Assembly (NCBI GenBank): GCA_017459985.1
Contig: JAFUBX010000004.1
Span: 30,680 to 94,679 of the forward strand
Direction of reading: 5' to 3'
Length of the DNA stretch: 64,000 bases
From: Parasporobacterium sp.
Lineage (GTDB): Bacteria > Bacillota > Clostridia > Lachnospirales > Lachnospiraceae
Part shown: positions 41,058 through 49,770 of the stretch, in pieces
Layout of the letters: each line of letters begins with the position of its first letter
How positions within the stretch are numbered: position 1 is the first letter of the stretch
Translations under genes and position numbers: made by a program
The notes under the pieces: generated by a model
The model's database searches: none
What the model saw: the letters and a program-made list of their open reading frames with translations, nothing else
What the model was told of the DNA's origin: nothing

Positions 41058-41837
41058 ATGACGATAGAAACCATATTCGGAATCCTGATTCCGTTTGTTG
41101 GCACCAGCCTGGGCGCGGCCATGGTATTTGTCCTGCGCAGGACGATTTCAGACAATCTGAACAAGATACTGACAGGATTTGCGGCGGGCGTCATGGTGGC
41201 GGCGTCTTTCTGGAGCCTTCTGCAGCCGGCGCTGGAGAGCAGCGAGGGGATGGGAGCCTGGTCATTTCTGCCCGCGGCAGCCGGTTTCCTGATCGGCGTC
41301 GGCTTTTTGCTGCTCCTGGACGTCGTGATTCCGCATCTGCATTTTAATGATCAGGAAGAAGGCCCCCGGTCCGGCCTGAAGAGAACCACCAAGCTGATCC
41401 TGGCGGTTACGCTCCATAATATTCCGGAGGGAATGGCGGTCGGCGTTGTGTATGCCGGTTTTCTGACCGGAAATGTCGGGATCAATTCTGCCGGCGCGCT
41501 GGCCCTCGCTCTGGGAATCGCTATTCAGAACTTTCCGGAAGGGGCGATCGTTTCCATGCCTCTTCGGGCGGAGGGCATGGCAAAGGGAAAGACCTTTCTC
41601 TATGGGGTTCTTTCCGGAGTCGTAGAACCGGTTGCGGCCCTGATCACGATCCTGGCGGCCAATGCGGTGGTACCGGTCATGCCTTATCTTCTGGCATTTG
41701 CTGCCGGCGCCATGATGTATGTGGTGGTGGAAGAGCTGATTCCGGAAATGTCGGAAGGCAGACATTCCAACTGGAGCACCATCGCCTTTTCTCTGGGATT
41801 TGTTCTGATGATGATCCTGGATGTTACACTGGGGTGA
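41058..41837 (+). CDS. ZIP family metal transporter
   Basis: Membrane metal-ion importer of 259 residues with eight helices. The intramembrane metal sites are HNIPEGMAVGVVYAG and IQNFPEGAIVSMPL, the classic ZIP helix IV and V motifs (ZupT/GufA group), and a histidine pair HLHFND sits in the variable loop. GufA-like ZIP proteins carry zinc and related divalent metals. AAAGGAG precedes ATG 41058. It stands alone; a 50-bp palindromic repeat lies just after it. Confidence 0.94.
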   Translation: MTIETIFGILIPFVGTSLGAAMVFVLRRTISDNLNKILTGFAAGVMVAASFWSLLQPALESSEGMGAWSFLPAAAGFLIGVGFLLLLDVVIPHLHFNDQEEGPRSGLKRTTKLILAVTLHNIPEGMAVGVVYAGFLTGNVGINSAGALALALGIAIQNFPEGAIVSMPLRAEGMAKGKTFLYGVLSGVVEPVAALITILAANAVVPVMPYLLAFAAGAMMYVVVEELIPEMSEGRHSNWSTIAFSLGFVLMMILDVTLG

Positions 41838-41850
41838 GAGCAACAAATAT

Positions 41851-41900
41851 TGGCGGGTAAACTTGCAAAAATGTTGATTTTACAATGATTCACCCGCCAG
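41851..41900. repeat. 50-bp GGCGGGTAAA palindromic repeat, unit 1
   Basis: Begins TGGCGGGTAAAC and ends TTCACCCGCCAGG, so the outer GGCGGGT and ACCCGCC pair. It lies between convergent genes (ZIP transporter and lipocalin-like protein). Related units are at 53631-53680, 55370-55420 and 56587-56636. Confidence 0.9.
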
Positions 41901-41933
41901 GAGTCTGTTTTCCTGGATAGAAACCGGTTTGTA

Positions 41934-42824
41934 TTATTCCGCTTTCTCAAAGAGAATGTATGCATCCGTGCTCATGCCTCCGGGAGAAGAACCATCGGAG
42001 GTCCCTTCGTCCCCTGCATCAACGCTGTCTGCAGATTCCGCCTCTTCGGCTTCCCCATTCTCGCTTTCTGCAGACATGGATGCCAGCAGTTCCATGGTCT
42101 CTGTCAGTTCCGGGATTTCCCCGCTGAGTTTTCCATCCTCGTGAAGGGTCAGATAGATACCCGTCGGGCCGGAAAGGATATTATTCATGACAGATTCGCC
42201 ATCGAAATCGACATACAGGGTTCCGTCAGGCTGAAACTCTGCGGCGAATTCCTTCTCAATGGCGCTTTCCACTTCATCGGGGGCGTTCAGATCGAAGGTG
42301 GACTCTGTGTAGAGCACAGCGCCGTCTTTGATTTCCATGCTGATTACTTCTCCCATCATACTGATCGGCATAGGAATGCCAAATTCCATGCAGGTCGTCG
42401 CGCTCCACACACCCTCAAAATCTTCCGGTGCAGGATCTTCGACAACCGGCGCCAGAGAGAAGGTCGTATCGGGTTTTTCATGGCTGAAGACCATTTTGGC
42501 TCCGCCGTTTTCAATTTCCAGAAGGCCGTCTGTAATCACCAGCGGAATCTCCTGGTCATCTTTATAGAATACGCCGTCAGCAAAGGTGCCTTCGATTTCC
42601 TGCCCTGCCATGCTGATGATCCCGGTTCCATCCTCGTTGAACTGGGCGGTGATCTCCATTCCCATAGATGCCATGACAGATGCATCCATCGTCTGGCCGT
42701 CCTGCTCCATTCTCAGAACATACCAGGTGCCGATCAGGTCATCGTCTTCCGCTGCCGTTGCAAAGCCTGCAACAGACAGCATGCACAATGTAAATGCTGC
42801 CAAAAAAGCTGTTAATCTTTTCAT
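41934..42824 (-). CDS. Secreted lipocalin-like hypothetical protein
   Basis: Protein of 296 residues with a cleavable signal peptide (MKRLTAFLAAFTLCMLSVAGFATAAE, no lipobox). The mature part has two lipocalin-like repeats that start DLIGTWYVLRM (about 29) and DFEGVWSATTC (about 139), each with alternating strands such as AQFNEDGTGIISMAG and AEFQPDGTLYVDFDG. The C-terminal 45 residues are acidic and Ser/Glu rich. An AAAGGAGGAG ribosome site precedes ATG 42824. The function is not known; lipocalin-like domains often bind small hydrophobic ligands. Confidence 0.78.
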   Translation of the reverse strand: MKRLTAFLAAFTLCMLSVAGFATAAEDDDLIGTWYVLRMEQDGQTMDASVMASMGMEITAQFNEDGTGIISMAGQEIEGTFADGVFYKDDQEIPLVITDGLLEIENGGAKMVFSHEKPDTTFSLAPVVEDPAPEDFEGVWSATTCMEFGIPMPISMMGEVISMEIKDGAVLYTESTFDLNAPDEVESAIEKEFAAEFQPDGTLYVDFDGESVMNNILSGPTGIYLTLHEDGKLSGEIPELTETMELLASMSAESENGEAEEAESADSVDAGDEGTSDGSSPGGMSTDAYILFEKAE

Positions 42825-43153
42825 CCGAATCTCCTCCTTTTGTGCATAAGTTCATAATCTAATCCAGGATAATTGTCTGACTATGTTACTATAACATATC
42901 TTTGCTGCTGTGGATATAGATATAAAAATTACAGAAATAATATTGAAACAGCCTGGAAATTGAGAGAAAATAAATTATAGAGGGAGCGATTAAATGGGGA
43001 TTTTTTCCCGGAGAACGAGGAACAGAAAGATATTGTGTACCGCGACATTTGGCTTTTGTGGCAGATTTGTGGTATTGCGCTGGTATATTTGTATATTAAC
43101 ACTGTAAATCATAGAAACAAAAACAGTTTTCACGGACCGGAGGATGGAGATCT
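42825..43153. other. Divergent intergenic region, AT-rich
   Basis: It separates the lipocalin-like gene (minus) from the histidine kinase gene (plus). It is AT-rich from 42840 to 42990, probably holding both promoters, although no clear -35/-10 pair could be set. A possible short gene lies at 42994-43107. Confidence 0.6.
42994..43107 (+). CDS. Possible 37-residue peptide or frameshifted remnant before the kinase gene
   Basis: ATG 42994 has a good AGAGGGAG ribosome site and opens a 37-codon frame, giving a basic then hydrophobic peptide (MGIFSRRTRNRK..., ending CILTL). In the next frame the same DNA reads DFFPENEEQKDIVYRD followed by a membrane-like IWLLWQICGIALVYLYINTV, which looks more protein-like but has no start; a one-base change in the GGGGATTTTTTCCC homopolymers would join the ATG to it. 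It may be a small peptide, a short membrane protein with a frameshift, or chance. It stands directly before a histidine kinase. Confidence 0.3.
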   Translation: MGIFSRRTRNRKILCTATFGFCGRFVVLRWYICILTL

Positions 43154-44470
43154 TTGCGTGCTGTTCTCGAATATTTTAAAAATATGTATCCTGCGCTTAT
43201 GATCCTTGCAGCGGTTATCGTCATGATAACTGCTGCCGGACATCGTGAGAAACATGATAAACGGATTCATAAGGCAGGATATATTATTATTATGGTGGGG
43301 CTCACCTTTCTGGTGTCGATTCTGGAGTACGCGGAAATCTGGATTGATGAGCAGGGCCTGGATTATCATCTGCTGTATTATAAAGCAATGCTGATCTACT
43401 GGATCTATCCGGCCATTGCGCTGATCCTTCTGTATATGATCTGCGATATTAAACACAAGTTCCTGTTTGCCATTCCTCTGTTCATCAATATGATCATCAC
43501 CGCCGTTGATCTGACAGGATCTTGCATAGTGTATTATTATGGCGCGGATCATAGATACAATGGCGGGATTTTGGCCCGATTCCCTTTCGCTGTCGAAGTG
43601 TTCTATATCATTCTGATCGGGATCTATTCTATTAGTCTGCTCAGCAAAAAAAACAAGTCCAAAGGAAGCGTTGTCGCATTTATGGTGGGATCCATCCTGC
43701 TGGCACAGCTGCTCGAGATAATAGAAATGCCCAGCATCTATATGCCAACCATTGTTGCAGCCAATATATTTATCTATAACTTTTATCTGGAAGCCATCAA
43801 TTATTTTGAAATTCAGGAAAAACTGTATGAAAGCCAGCTGGCGTTGGAACAAAACCGCAGCAATCTGCTGCTGGCGCAGATCCGGCCGCATTTCATCAAC
43901 AGCAACCTGGCGGTGATCCGGAGCCTGTGCTATGAGGATCCGAAGAAAGCAATTGAAATGATTGATCATTTTTCGGAATATCTGCAGGAAAATATCGGAC
44001 AGATCGACGATATGAGACTGGTGCCTTTTGAAAAAGAGATGGAATCAGTGGACAATTATCTGTATCTGGAAATGCAGCGGTTTCCGGGCAGGATCGAAGT
44101 GGTAAAGGAGCTTTCCGTCACAGATTTTTCTGTTCCGCCCCTGAGTATTCAGACCATTGTGGAAAATGCGGTCCGCCATGGCATCAGCATGAAGGGCGAA
44201 AAAGGAACCATCCGGATCTCTACGCAGAAAAAGGAATTCCATATCATTATACAGATCGAGGATGATGGAAAAGGGTTTGACGTGACAAAGGCAAATCTTG
44301 ACGGGTCGGTTCATGTGGGAATCAAGAATGTGAAGGACCGGTTCCGGGCAATTCTGAACGGACAGGTAACGATTGAAAGTTCACTGGGCGTGGGAACCAG
44401 AGTGATGATTGATATTCCGTTTCCGTCTGCAGGATGCGAAACACCGGTACAGGAGGCCGGAAATCTATGA
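43154..44470 (+). CDS. Sensor histidine kinase (LytS/His_kinase PF06580 type)
   Basis: Membrane sensor kinase of 438 residues. The N-terminal half (about 1-205) has seven or eight hydrophobic helices. LLAQIRPHFINSNLAVIRSL is the phospho-acceptor block with His246 (pattern QxxPHFxxN), and the HATPase domain has VENAVRHGISMKGEKG (N-box), IEDDGKGFD (G1) and VGIKNVKDRFRAILNG (G2). The start is a TTG at 43154 with the ribosome site GGAGG about 10 bp upstream. The stop overlaps the start of the response regulator (ATGA), so the two are coupled. The signal is unknown. Confidence 0.93.
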   Translation: MRAVLEYFKNMYPALMILAAVIVMITAAGHREKHDKRIHKAGYIIIMVGLTFLVSILEYAEIWIDEQGLDYHLLYYKAMLIYWIYPAIALILLYMICDIKHKFLFAIPLFINMIITAVDLTGSCIVYYYGADHRYNGGILARFPFAVEVFYIILIGIYSISLLSKKNKSKGSVVAFMVGSILLAQLLEIIEMPSIYMPTIVAANIFIYNFYLEAINYFEIQEKLYESQLALEQNRSNLLLAQIRPHFINSNLAVIRSLCYEDPKKAIEMIDHFSEYLQENIGQIDDMRLVPFEKEMESVDNYLYLEMQRFPGRIEVVKELSVTDFSVPPLSIQTIVENAVRHGISMKGEKGTIRISTQKKEFHIIIQIEDDGKGFDVTKANLDGSVHVGIKNVKDRFRAILNGQVTIESSLGVGTRVMIDIPFPSAGCETPVQEAGNL

Positions 44471-45237
44471 ACTGTCTGATCGCGGATGATGAACCGCTTA
44501 TTTTAAAGGACATTCACCGGACAGCGAAGAGCGTGCTGGGCGAAGACACGGAGTTTTTTCTTGCGGCAGATTCCAGGGAAGCGCTTCATATCATTGAGGA
44601 GCAGAACGCTTCCGGAAAAGGGATTCAGATTGCATTCCTGGATATCGAAATGCCATATCTCAGCGGGATGGAAGCGGCGAAGAAGATACAGGCCGTTGCT
44701 CCGCATACGAATATTATTTTTGTGACCGGGTACGGAAAATATGCGCTGGATGTTCTGGATCTGTATGTCAGCGGGTTTATCCTGAAGCCAGTCAACGAAA
44801 AGAATATGCGTAAGGCGATCGAAAACCTGCGGTATCCCATTCCGGAACTGACAGTACAGTGCTTTGGCCGTTTTGAGGTTTTTTATGGGGGTACGCCCGT
44901 GAATTTCAAACGGTCACAGTGCAAAGAGATATTTGCATATCTCATTGACAAACGGGGAACGCTGGTTTCGGAAGATGAACTCCGGTATCTTTTGTGGACC
45001 GAGGAAGAAGACACCGAAAAGAAAAGGCGGTATGTACGGAACATCATCAGCGATATCCGGGTTACGCTGAAAGGATTTGGCGTTGATGATGTGATCGTCA
45101 ATAACGGGAAAGGTTATTACGGCATCAATAAAGAAAAAATCAGCTGCGACCTGTATGATTATCTTGACCGGAAAGGAAAGCCGGACAGAAAGGAAACCGG
45201 TTCTTATATGGAACAATATCCCTGGGCGGAGCTGTAA
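44467..45237 (+). CDS. Response regulator with winged-helix (OmpR/SARP-like) output
   Basis: Two-domain regulator of 256 residues. The receiver (about 1-122) has the acidic pair ADDEP, phospho-acceptor Asp59 in IAFLDIEMP and the KPV lysine in ILKPVNEKN. The output domain (about 128-240) begins LTVQCFGRFEVFYGGTPVNFKRSQCKEIFAYLI and includes RRYVRNIISDIRVTLKGFGVDDVIVNNGKGYYGI, typical of transcriptional-regulatory C-terminal winged helices, rather than the LytTR domain usually paired with a LytS-type kinase. It is coupled to the kinase gene by a 4-bp overlap. Confidence 0.92.
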   Translation: MNCLIADDEPLILKDIHRTAKSVLGEDTEFFLAADSREALHIIEEQNASGKGIQIAFLDIEMPYLSGMEAAKKIQAVAPHTNIIFVTGYGKYALDVLDLYVSGFILKPVNEKNMRKAIENLRYPIPELTVQCFGRFEVFYGGTPVNFKRSQCKEIFAYLIDKRGTLVSEDELRYLLWTEEEDTEKKRRYVRNIISDIRVTLKGFGVDDVIVNNGKGYYGINKEKISCDLYDYLDRKGKPDRKETGSYMEQYPWAEL

Positions 45238-45273
45238 AAAATAGAAGAAAAGATTAAAATGAGGGGGACTAAC

Positions 45274-46839
45274 ATGAATTCATCTTTCGTCATTCCTTTG
45301 GAAGGCCGGATCGATTCCAATAATGCTTCCGAAGTTGAAAAAAATATTGACCAGCTGCGGAAGGGTAAAGAATCCCTGCCTTTGATCCTGGACGCATCCG
45401 GGCTGGAGTACATCTCCAGCGCGGGCCTGCGGGTGCTGCTGCATTTGAAAAAAACCGCGCCGGATATGACCATCACGGAGGTCAGTTCCGAGGTATACGA
45501 TATCCTGGATATGACGGGTTTTACAGAAATGATGAAGGTCGAGAAGGCGTTCCGTCAGATATCGATTGATGGCTGCGAAGAGATCGGAAGAGGCGCCAAC
45601 GGAAGTGTTTACCGGATCGATCAGGATAATATCGTAAAGGTTTACCGGGATTCTGACGCGCTGGAGGAAATCCGCCATGAAAGAGAAGTGGCAAGGCTTG
45701 CCCTGATCCTTGGAATTCCGACGGCGATTTCCTACGATGTTGTCCGGGTAGGAGACAGCTATGGCTCTGTCTTTGAACTGTTAAATGCCACTTCCTTTTC
45801 GAAAATTCTGGCACGCGAACCGGACAGAATGGACTGGGTGGTAAAAGAATATATTGAACTTTTGAGGACTATTCACGGAACCATCGTTCCGGAAGGAAAA
45901 CTGCCGGATATGAAAGAAACCGTCAGGTCCTGGGTCCTGTTTCTGAAAGACTATCTGCCGGAGGATTCATGGCAAAAGCTGTTGTCTCTGGTGGAAGCGG
46001 TACCGGAAGATCATCATATGATCCATGGGGATTATCATACGAAAAATGTGATGGTACAAAATGAGGAGGTACTTCTGATTGACATGGATACCCTGGCTGC
46101 CGGGCATCCCATCTTTGAGCTGGCATCCATGTATAATGCGTTTATTGGCTTCAGCGAGCTGGATCCTGGTGTGATCGTGGAATTCCAGGGATTTGACTTT
46201 GCAACCAGCCGTTTATTCTGGGACCGCGTATTGGCGGAATATCTCGGAACTGCATGGGAAAAGAGGATCCGCGACGTGGAAGATAAAGCGCGTATCATCG
46301 GCTATACCCGAATGATCCGCCGTCTGATCCGCAGGAACGGGTTGCATACGGAACAGGGGCAGAAAGAAATTGCTTATTATAAGAAAGAGCTGGTGAAGCT
46401 CCTTGAAACGACAGATACGCTGCTGTTTGCCGGCGCTGAATTTAAAACAGAAGCCAAAAAAGAGCACCTTCCCCTGGTTCTGGCGTTTATCGACCAGTAT
46501 CTGGAAGGGACAGATGCTTCTTCCAAAACCAGAAATCAGATGCACCTGATCGCGGAAGAGATTTTTGTCAATATTACAGAGTACGCTTACAGGGAGAAGC
46601 CAGGGGATGTGATCCTCAAAATGGAACTGTCAGAGGATGGAATGAAAGCCCGCCTTACGTTTATGGATCAGGGAATTGCATATAATCCGCTGGAAAAGGA
46701 GGATCCGGATCTTACCCTCGGAGCCGAAGAGCGGCCCATTGGCGGGCTGGGCATTTATCTGACCAGAAAGCAGGCAGACGAGCTCTCCTATGAATATAAA
46801 AACGGATCCAACGTACTATCGGTTATAAAGCATTTATAG
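45274..46839 (+). CDS. Three-domain fusion: STAS - APH/kinase-like - HATPase (RsbW-like)
   Basis: Protein of 521 residues joining three modules. Residues 1-95 are a STAS anti-anti-sigma domain (LILDASGLEYISSAGLRVL, phospho-site equivalent Ser49). Residues about 100-365 are a protein/aminoglycoside-kinase fold: GRGANGSVYRI loop, Lys122 in IVKVYR, catalytic MIHGDYHTKNVMV (His251 region) and LLIDMDTLAAG metal site. Residues about 375-521 are an RsbW-type HATPase (EEIFVNITEYAYR, FMDQGIAYNPL, GGLGIYLTRKQ). It could therefore hold both the anti-sigma-like kinase and its antagonist substrate in one chain. ATG 45274 follows GAGGGGG; ATG 45259 lies before that site. It is followed by PHP, phosphatase and STAS genes. 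Confidence 0.9.
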   Translation: MNSSFVIPLEGRIDSNNASEVEKNIDQLRKGKESLPLILDASGLEYISSAGLRVLLHLKKTAPDMTITEVSSEVYDILDMTGFTEMMKVEKAFRQISIDGCEEIGRGANGSVYRIDQDNIVKVYRDSDALEEIRHEREVARLALILGIPTAISYDVVRVGDSYGSVFELLNATSFSKILAREPDRMDWVVKEYIELLRTIHGTIVPEGKLPDMKETVRSWVLFLKDYLPEDSWQKLLSLVEAVPEDHHMIHGDYHTKNVMVQNEEVLLIDMDTLAAGHPIFELASMYNAFIGFSELDPGVIVEFQGFDFATSRLFWDRVLAEYLGTAWEKRIRDVEDKARIIGYTRMIRRLIRRNGLHTEQGQKEIAYYKKELVKLLETTDTLLFAGAEFKTEAKKEHLPLVLAFIDQYLEGTDASSKTRNQMHLIAEEIFVNITEYAYREKPGDVILKMELSEDGMKARLTFMDQGIAYNPLEKEDPDLTLGAEERPIGGLGIYLTRKQADELSYEYKNGSNVLSVIKHL

Positions 46840-46851
46840 GAGTATTTTATC

Positions 46852-47724
46852 ATGGCGCCTGAGCTGAAGAATATAGATCTGCATATGCATTCGAATGTCT
46901 CTGACGGAACAGACAGCCCTAAAGAGCTGCTCGCCCTGGTGAAAGAGAAAAAGATATCGCTGTTTTCCCTGACGGATCATGATGCATTGAACGGTGCAAT
47001 GGAAATTCAGAACCATCTGGACCAATTCCCGGAACCCCTGCTGTTTTTAAGGGGCGTTGAATTATCCTGCCAGGATGCCCGCGGGAAATATCATATCCTT
47101 GGTTATCAATATGATCGAAAGGGTGGCCCTTTGCATCAGATGGTACAGAAAGCCCATGATATCCGTCTGGAAAAGGTTACCGCCAGGTTGGATTTTCTGA
47201 AGAGGGAATTTGGTTTCTCCTTCCGGGAAGAAGACGTCAGGGCCTTGTTTCAGAATCACAATCCCGGGAAGCCGCATATTGCAAAAATGATGGTAACCTA
47301 TGGGTATGCAGAATCGGTTTCTGATGCCATGAAACGGTTCTTAAATAAAAAGAAGTTTCCCAATGTCGCACTTCCTCCGGAAAAAGCGATTGGCAGTATT
47401 ATTGACAGCGGCGGAACAGCAATCCTTGCCCATCCTGCCTATGGAGACGGGGATCAGCTGATTCTGGGAGAGGATATGGATCAGAGAATCCGTTATCTGA
47501 TGGATTTTGGACTGCAGGGAATGGAATGCTATTACTCCTCGTTTACGCCGAGGATTATCGAAGAAATGCTGGATCTTGCCGGAAAATATCAGCTGTTTGT
47601 CACAGCCGGGAGCGATTATCATGGATCCAACAAGCTGGTGTGTCTGGGGGATACGAATCTTCCGGCTCCGCAGGACCGTGCCCCTGGCTTTCATGCCTTC
47701 TTAAAGGCGGTTCAGGTAATATGA
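46852..47724 (+). CDS. PHP-domain phosphoesterase
   Basis: Metal-dependent hydrolase of 290 residues in the PHP superfamily, like the 3',5'-nucleotide phosphatase/RNase AM group (YciV). Motifs are IDLHMHSNVSDGTDSP, LTDHDALNG, FLRGVELSCQ, AILAHPAYGDG and VTAGSDYHGSN, which supply the trinuclear metal-site His/Asp/Glu residues. It starts 12 bp after the fusion gene, inside the same operon. Its place in a signalling cluster suggests it acts on a nucleotide or phosphorylated signal, but the substrate is unproven. Confidence 0.9.
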   Translation: MAPELKNIDLHMHSNVSDGTDSPKELLALVKEKKISLFSLTDHDALNGAMEIQNHLDQFPEPLLFLRGVELSCQDARGKYHILGYQYDRKGGPLHQMVQKAHDIRLEKVTARLDFLKREFGFSFREEDVRALFQNHNPGKPHIAKMMVTYGYAESVSDAMKRFLNKKKFPNVALPPEKAIGSIIDSGGTAILAHPAYGDGDQLILGEDMDQRIRYLMDFGLQGMECYYSSFTPRIIEEMLDLAGKYQLFVTAGSDYHGSNKLVCLGDTNLPAPQDRAPGFHAFLKAVQVI

Positions 47725-47754
47725 AAGGAACAGATCATTACAACAGATTCTGAC

Positions 47755-49401
47755 ATGAAAAAAATATTTTCGGGCTTAAAGAAAAAACTGAACAGAATTA
47801 CGGTCAAAAGCCTGGTGGGAACGGTGGCCCTGCTGGTGCTGTTTACTGCGATTGTAAGCATTGCAGGCTATCGCAGTTTTACCAATGCCCTGATGCAGCA
47901 GTACGCAGAAGATGCGTTCAAAACCGCAGATGTTGCGGCTGCGATGGTGGATGCCGATGATATTCCTGCGTATCTGTTCTCCGGCAATACGGATCTGGAG
48001 TACCGGCTTACCAGGCAGCAGTTGAGGCAGGTCTGTGACAATTCAGGCGCTTTTTTCCTTTATGTCATCTGTCCCGACGTAACGGATTACTGGCATATTA
48101 CATTTGTATATTCTACGGTGAGCAGTCAGTCCGGCTATACCGAATTTGAATTTGGTTATGTGCGGGAAACAACGAATGAAGATTACAGAACCAAATATCA
48201 GATGCTTTATGAAGGCCAGTCCGGACAGGAACTGGTGGTCCGGGACCGGGGTTACATACCAAGTGATAAACATATCACGGCCATGGTGCCTCTGAAGGGC
48301 TCGGATGGGGCGACCAGGGCGATCCTGTGTGTACAGTATCAGATGTCGGAACTGGATTCTGTACGTATGGGCTTTATTTATAAAGTCTTATTGATTCTGA
48401 TCATTGTACTGATTCTCGTGATTTTGATACAGGTGTTCTATCTGCATCGACTTTTGCTGAAGCCGATCCATACCATCACACAGGAAGCCAGCCGATTTGC
48501 CGCGGAAAATGAAAAGGCCGGCGAACCCCTGACGCATTCCATACGGAATCAGGACGAGATCGGTATTCTGGCCGGATCGGTGGACCGGATGGAAGAACAG
48601 GTGGAACAGTATATTGAAAATCTGACGATCGCAACTGCAGAGAAAGAACGCATCCAGACGGAACTGAATCTGGCGACAAGTATTCAGTCCAGTATGCTTC
48701 CGGATCAGTTTCCGGCATTTCCCGGCCGGGAAGAATTTGACCTGTATGCGGCTATGGATCCTGCCAGGGAAGTAGGAGGAGATTTTTATGACTATTTCCT
48801 GATCGATGAGGATCATCTGTGCATGCTGATTGCAGATGTGTCCGGCAAGGGGATTCCGGCAGCGCTGTTTATGATGGGATCCATGATCATCCTGAAAAAT
48901 ATGGCTGGTACCGGAAAATCGCCGGCGCAGATTCTTTTCGATGCCAATCACGCCATCTGTGAGAACAATAAAAACGATATGTTCGTTTCGGTATGGCTGG
49001 GGATTCTGGAGATTTCGACCGGGACACTGACCGCAGCAAATGCAGGACATGAATATCCGGCGGTTTGCCATGCCGGAGGATCTTTTGAAATTTTCCGGGA
49101 TAAACACGGACTCGTACTGGGAGCCATGCCCGGCGTCAAGTTTAAAGATTATGAAATAACGCTTGCCCCGGGCAGCAGAATCTTTGTTTATACAGACGGG
49201 GTACCGGAAGCAACCGACAATGAGAAGTCCATGTTCGGGCTGGACAGACTGATCGAAGCGCTGAATCAGCAGCTAAATGCTTCTCCGGAACAGATCCTGA
49301 CTCATGTCAGATCCGCTGTAGACCGGTTTGTGAAGGAAGCGGAGCAATTCGACGACCTTACCATGCTTTGTCTGGAATATAAAGGAAAAACAAAAGTCTG
49401 A
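47755..49401 (+). CDS. Membrane HAMP-PP2C phosphatase (RsbU/SpoIIE type)
   Basis: Membrane serine phosphatase of 548 residues. There are two helices (about 20-40 and 205-228) that enclose an extracellular sensor domain of about 165 residues, a HAMP domain (about 229-285), a coiled coil (about 285-320) and a SpoIIE-like PP2C domain with AREVGGDFYDYF, IADVSGKGIPAALFM, FVYTDGVPEA and FDDLTMLCLEY, the metal-binding aspartates. Such proteins dephosphorylate STAS anti-anti-sigma factors; the stand-alone STAS gene 15 bp downstream and the STAS domain of the fusion protein are the obvious targets. Confidence 0.93.
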   Translation: MKKIFSGLKKKLNRITVKSLVGTVALLVLFTAIVSIAGYRSFTNALMQQYAEDAFKTADVAAAMVDADDIPAYLFSGNTDLEYRLTRQQLRQVCDNSGAFFLYVICPDVTDYWHITFVYSTVSSQSGYTEFEFGYVRETTNEDYRTKYQMLYEGQSGQELVVRDRGYIPSDKHITAMVPLKGSDGATRAILCVQYQMSELDSVRMGFIYKVLLILIIVLILVILIQVFYLHRLLLKPIHTITQEASRFAAENEKAGEPLTHSIRNQDEIGILAGSVDRMEEQVEQYIENLTIATAEKERIQTELNLATSIQSSMLPDQFPAFPGREEFDLYAAMDPAREVGGDFYDYFLIDEDHLCMLIADVSGKGIPAALFMMGSMIILKNMAGTGKSPAQILFDANHAICENNKNDMFVSVWLGILEISTGTLTAANAGHEYPAVCHAGGSFEIFRDKHGLVLGAMPGVKFKDYEITLAPGSRIFVYTDGVPEATDNEKSMFGLDRLIEALNQQLNASPEQILTHVRSAVDRFVKEAEQFDDLTMLCLEYKGKTKV

Positions 49402-49416
49402 AACAGGAGGTTTTTT

Positions 49417-49716
49417 ATGACCATTCAAACACAGAAACAGGAAAAACAATTAATCGTATTTCTTGAAGGAAGACTGGATACCAATTCTTCTCCGGAACTG
49501 GAAGAATATCTGAAAAGCCGGATCGATGAAATCCGGGAACTGGTTTTTGATTTTGAACATCTGGAGTATATCTCTTCTGCGGGACTGCGTGTACTGCTGG
49601 CAGCGCAGAAGCAGATGAACCGTCAGGGGTCCATGATCGTCCGGAATGTATCGGAACCGATCCGGGAAATCTTTGATGTAACCGGATTTTGTGACATCTT
49701 AACGATTGAAGCATAG
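49417..49716 (+). CDS. STAS-domain anti-sigma factor antagonist (RsbV/SpoIIAA-like)
   Basis: Single-domain STAS protein of 99 residues, the usual size of RsbV. VFLEGRLDTNSSPELEEYL, LVFDFEHLEYISSAGLRVLLAAQKQM carries the phosphorylatable serine (second Ser of ISSAGL), and the C-terminal VSEPIREIFDVTGFCDILTIE matches the family. It would bind an RsbW-type kinase when unphosphorylated. A GGAGG ribosome site precedes ATG 49417. It ends the signalling operon; no sigma-factor gene is next to it. Confidence 0.95.
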   Translation: MTIQTQKQEKQLIVFLEGRLDTNSSPELEEYLKSRIDEIRELVFDFEHLEYISSAGLRVLLAAQKQMNRQGSMIVRNVSEPIREIFDVTGFCDILTIEA

Positions 49717-49770
49717 TTACTGTAAAGAAGAACCGGAAGGAGAATAAGTAAAACCGAAAGAGATACGATT

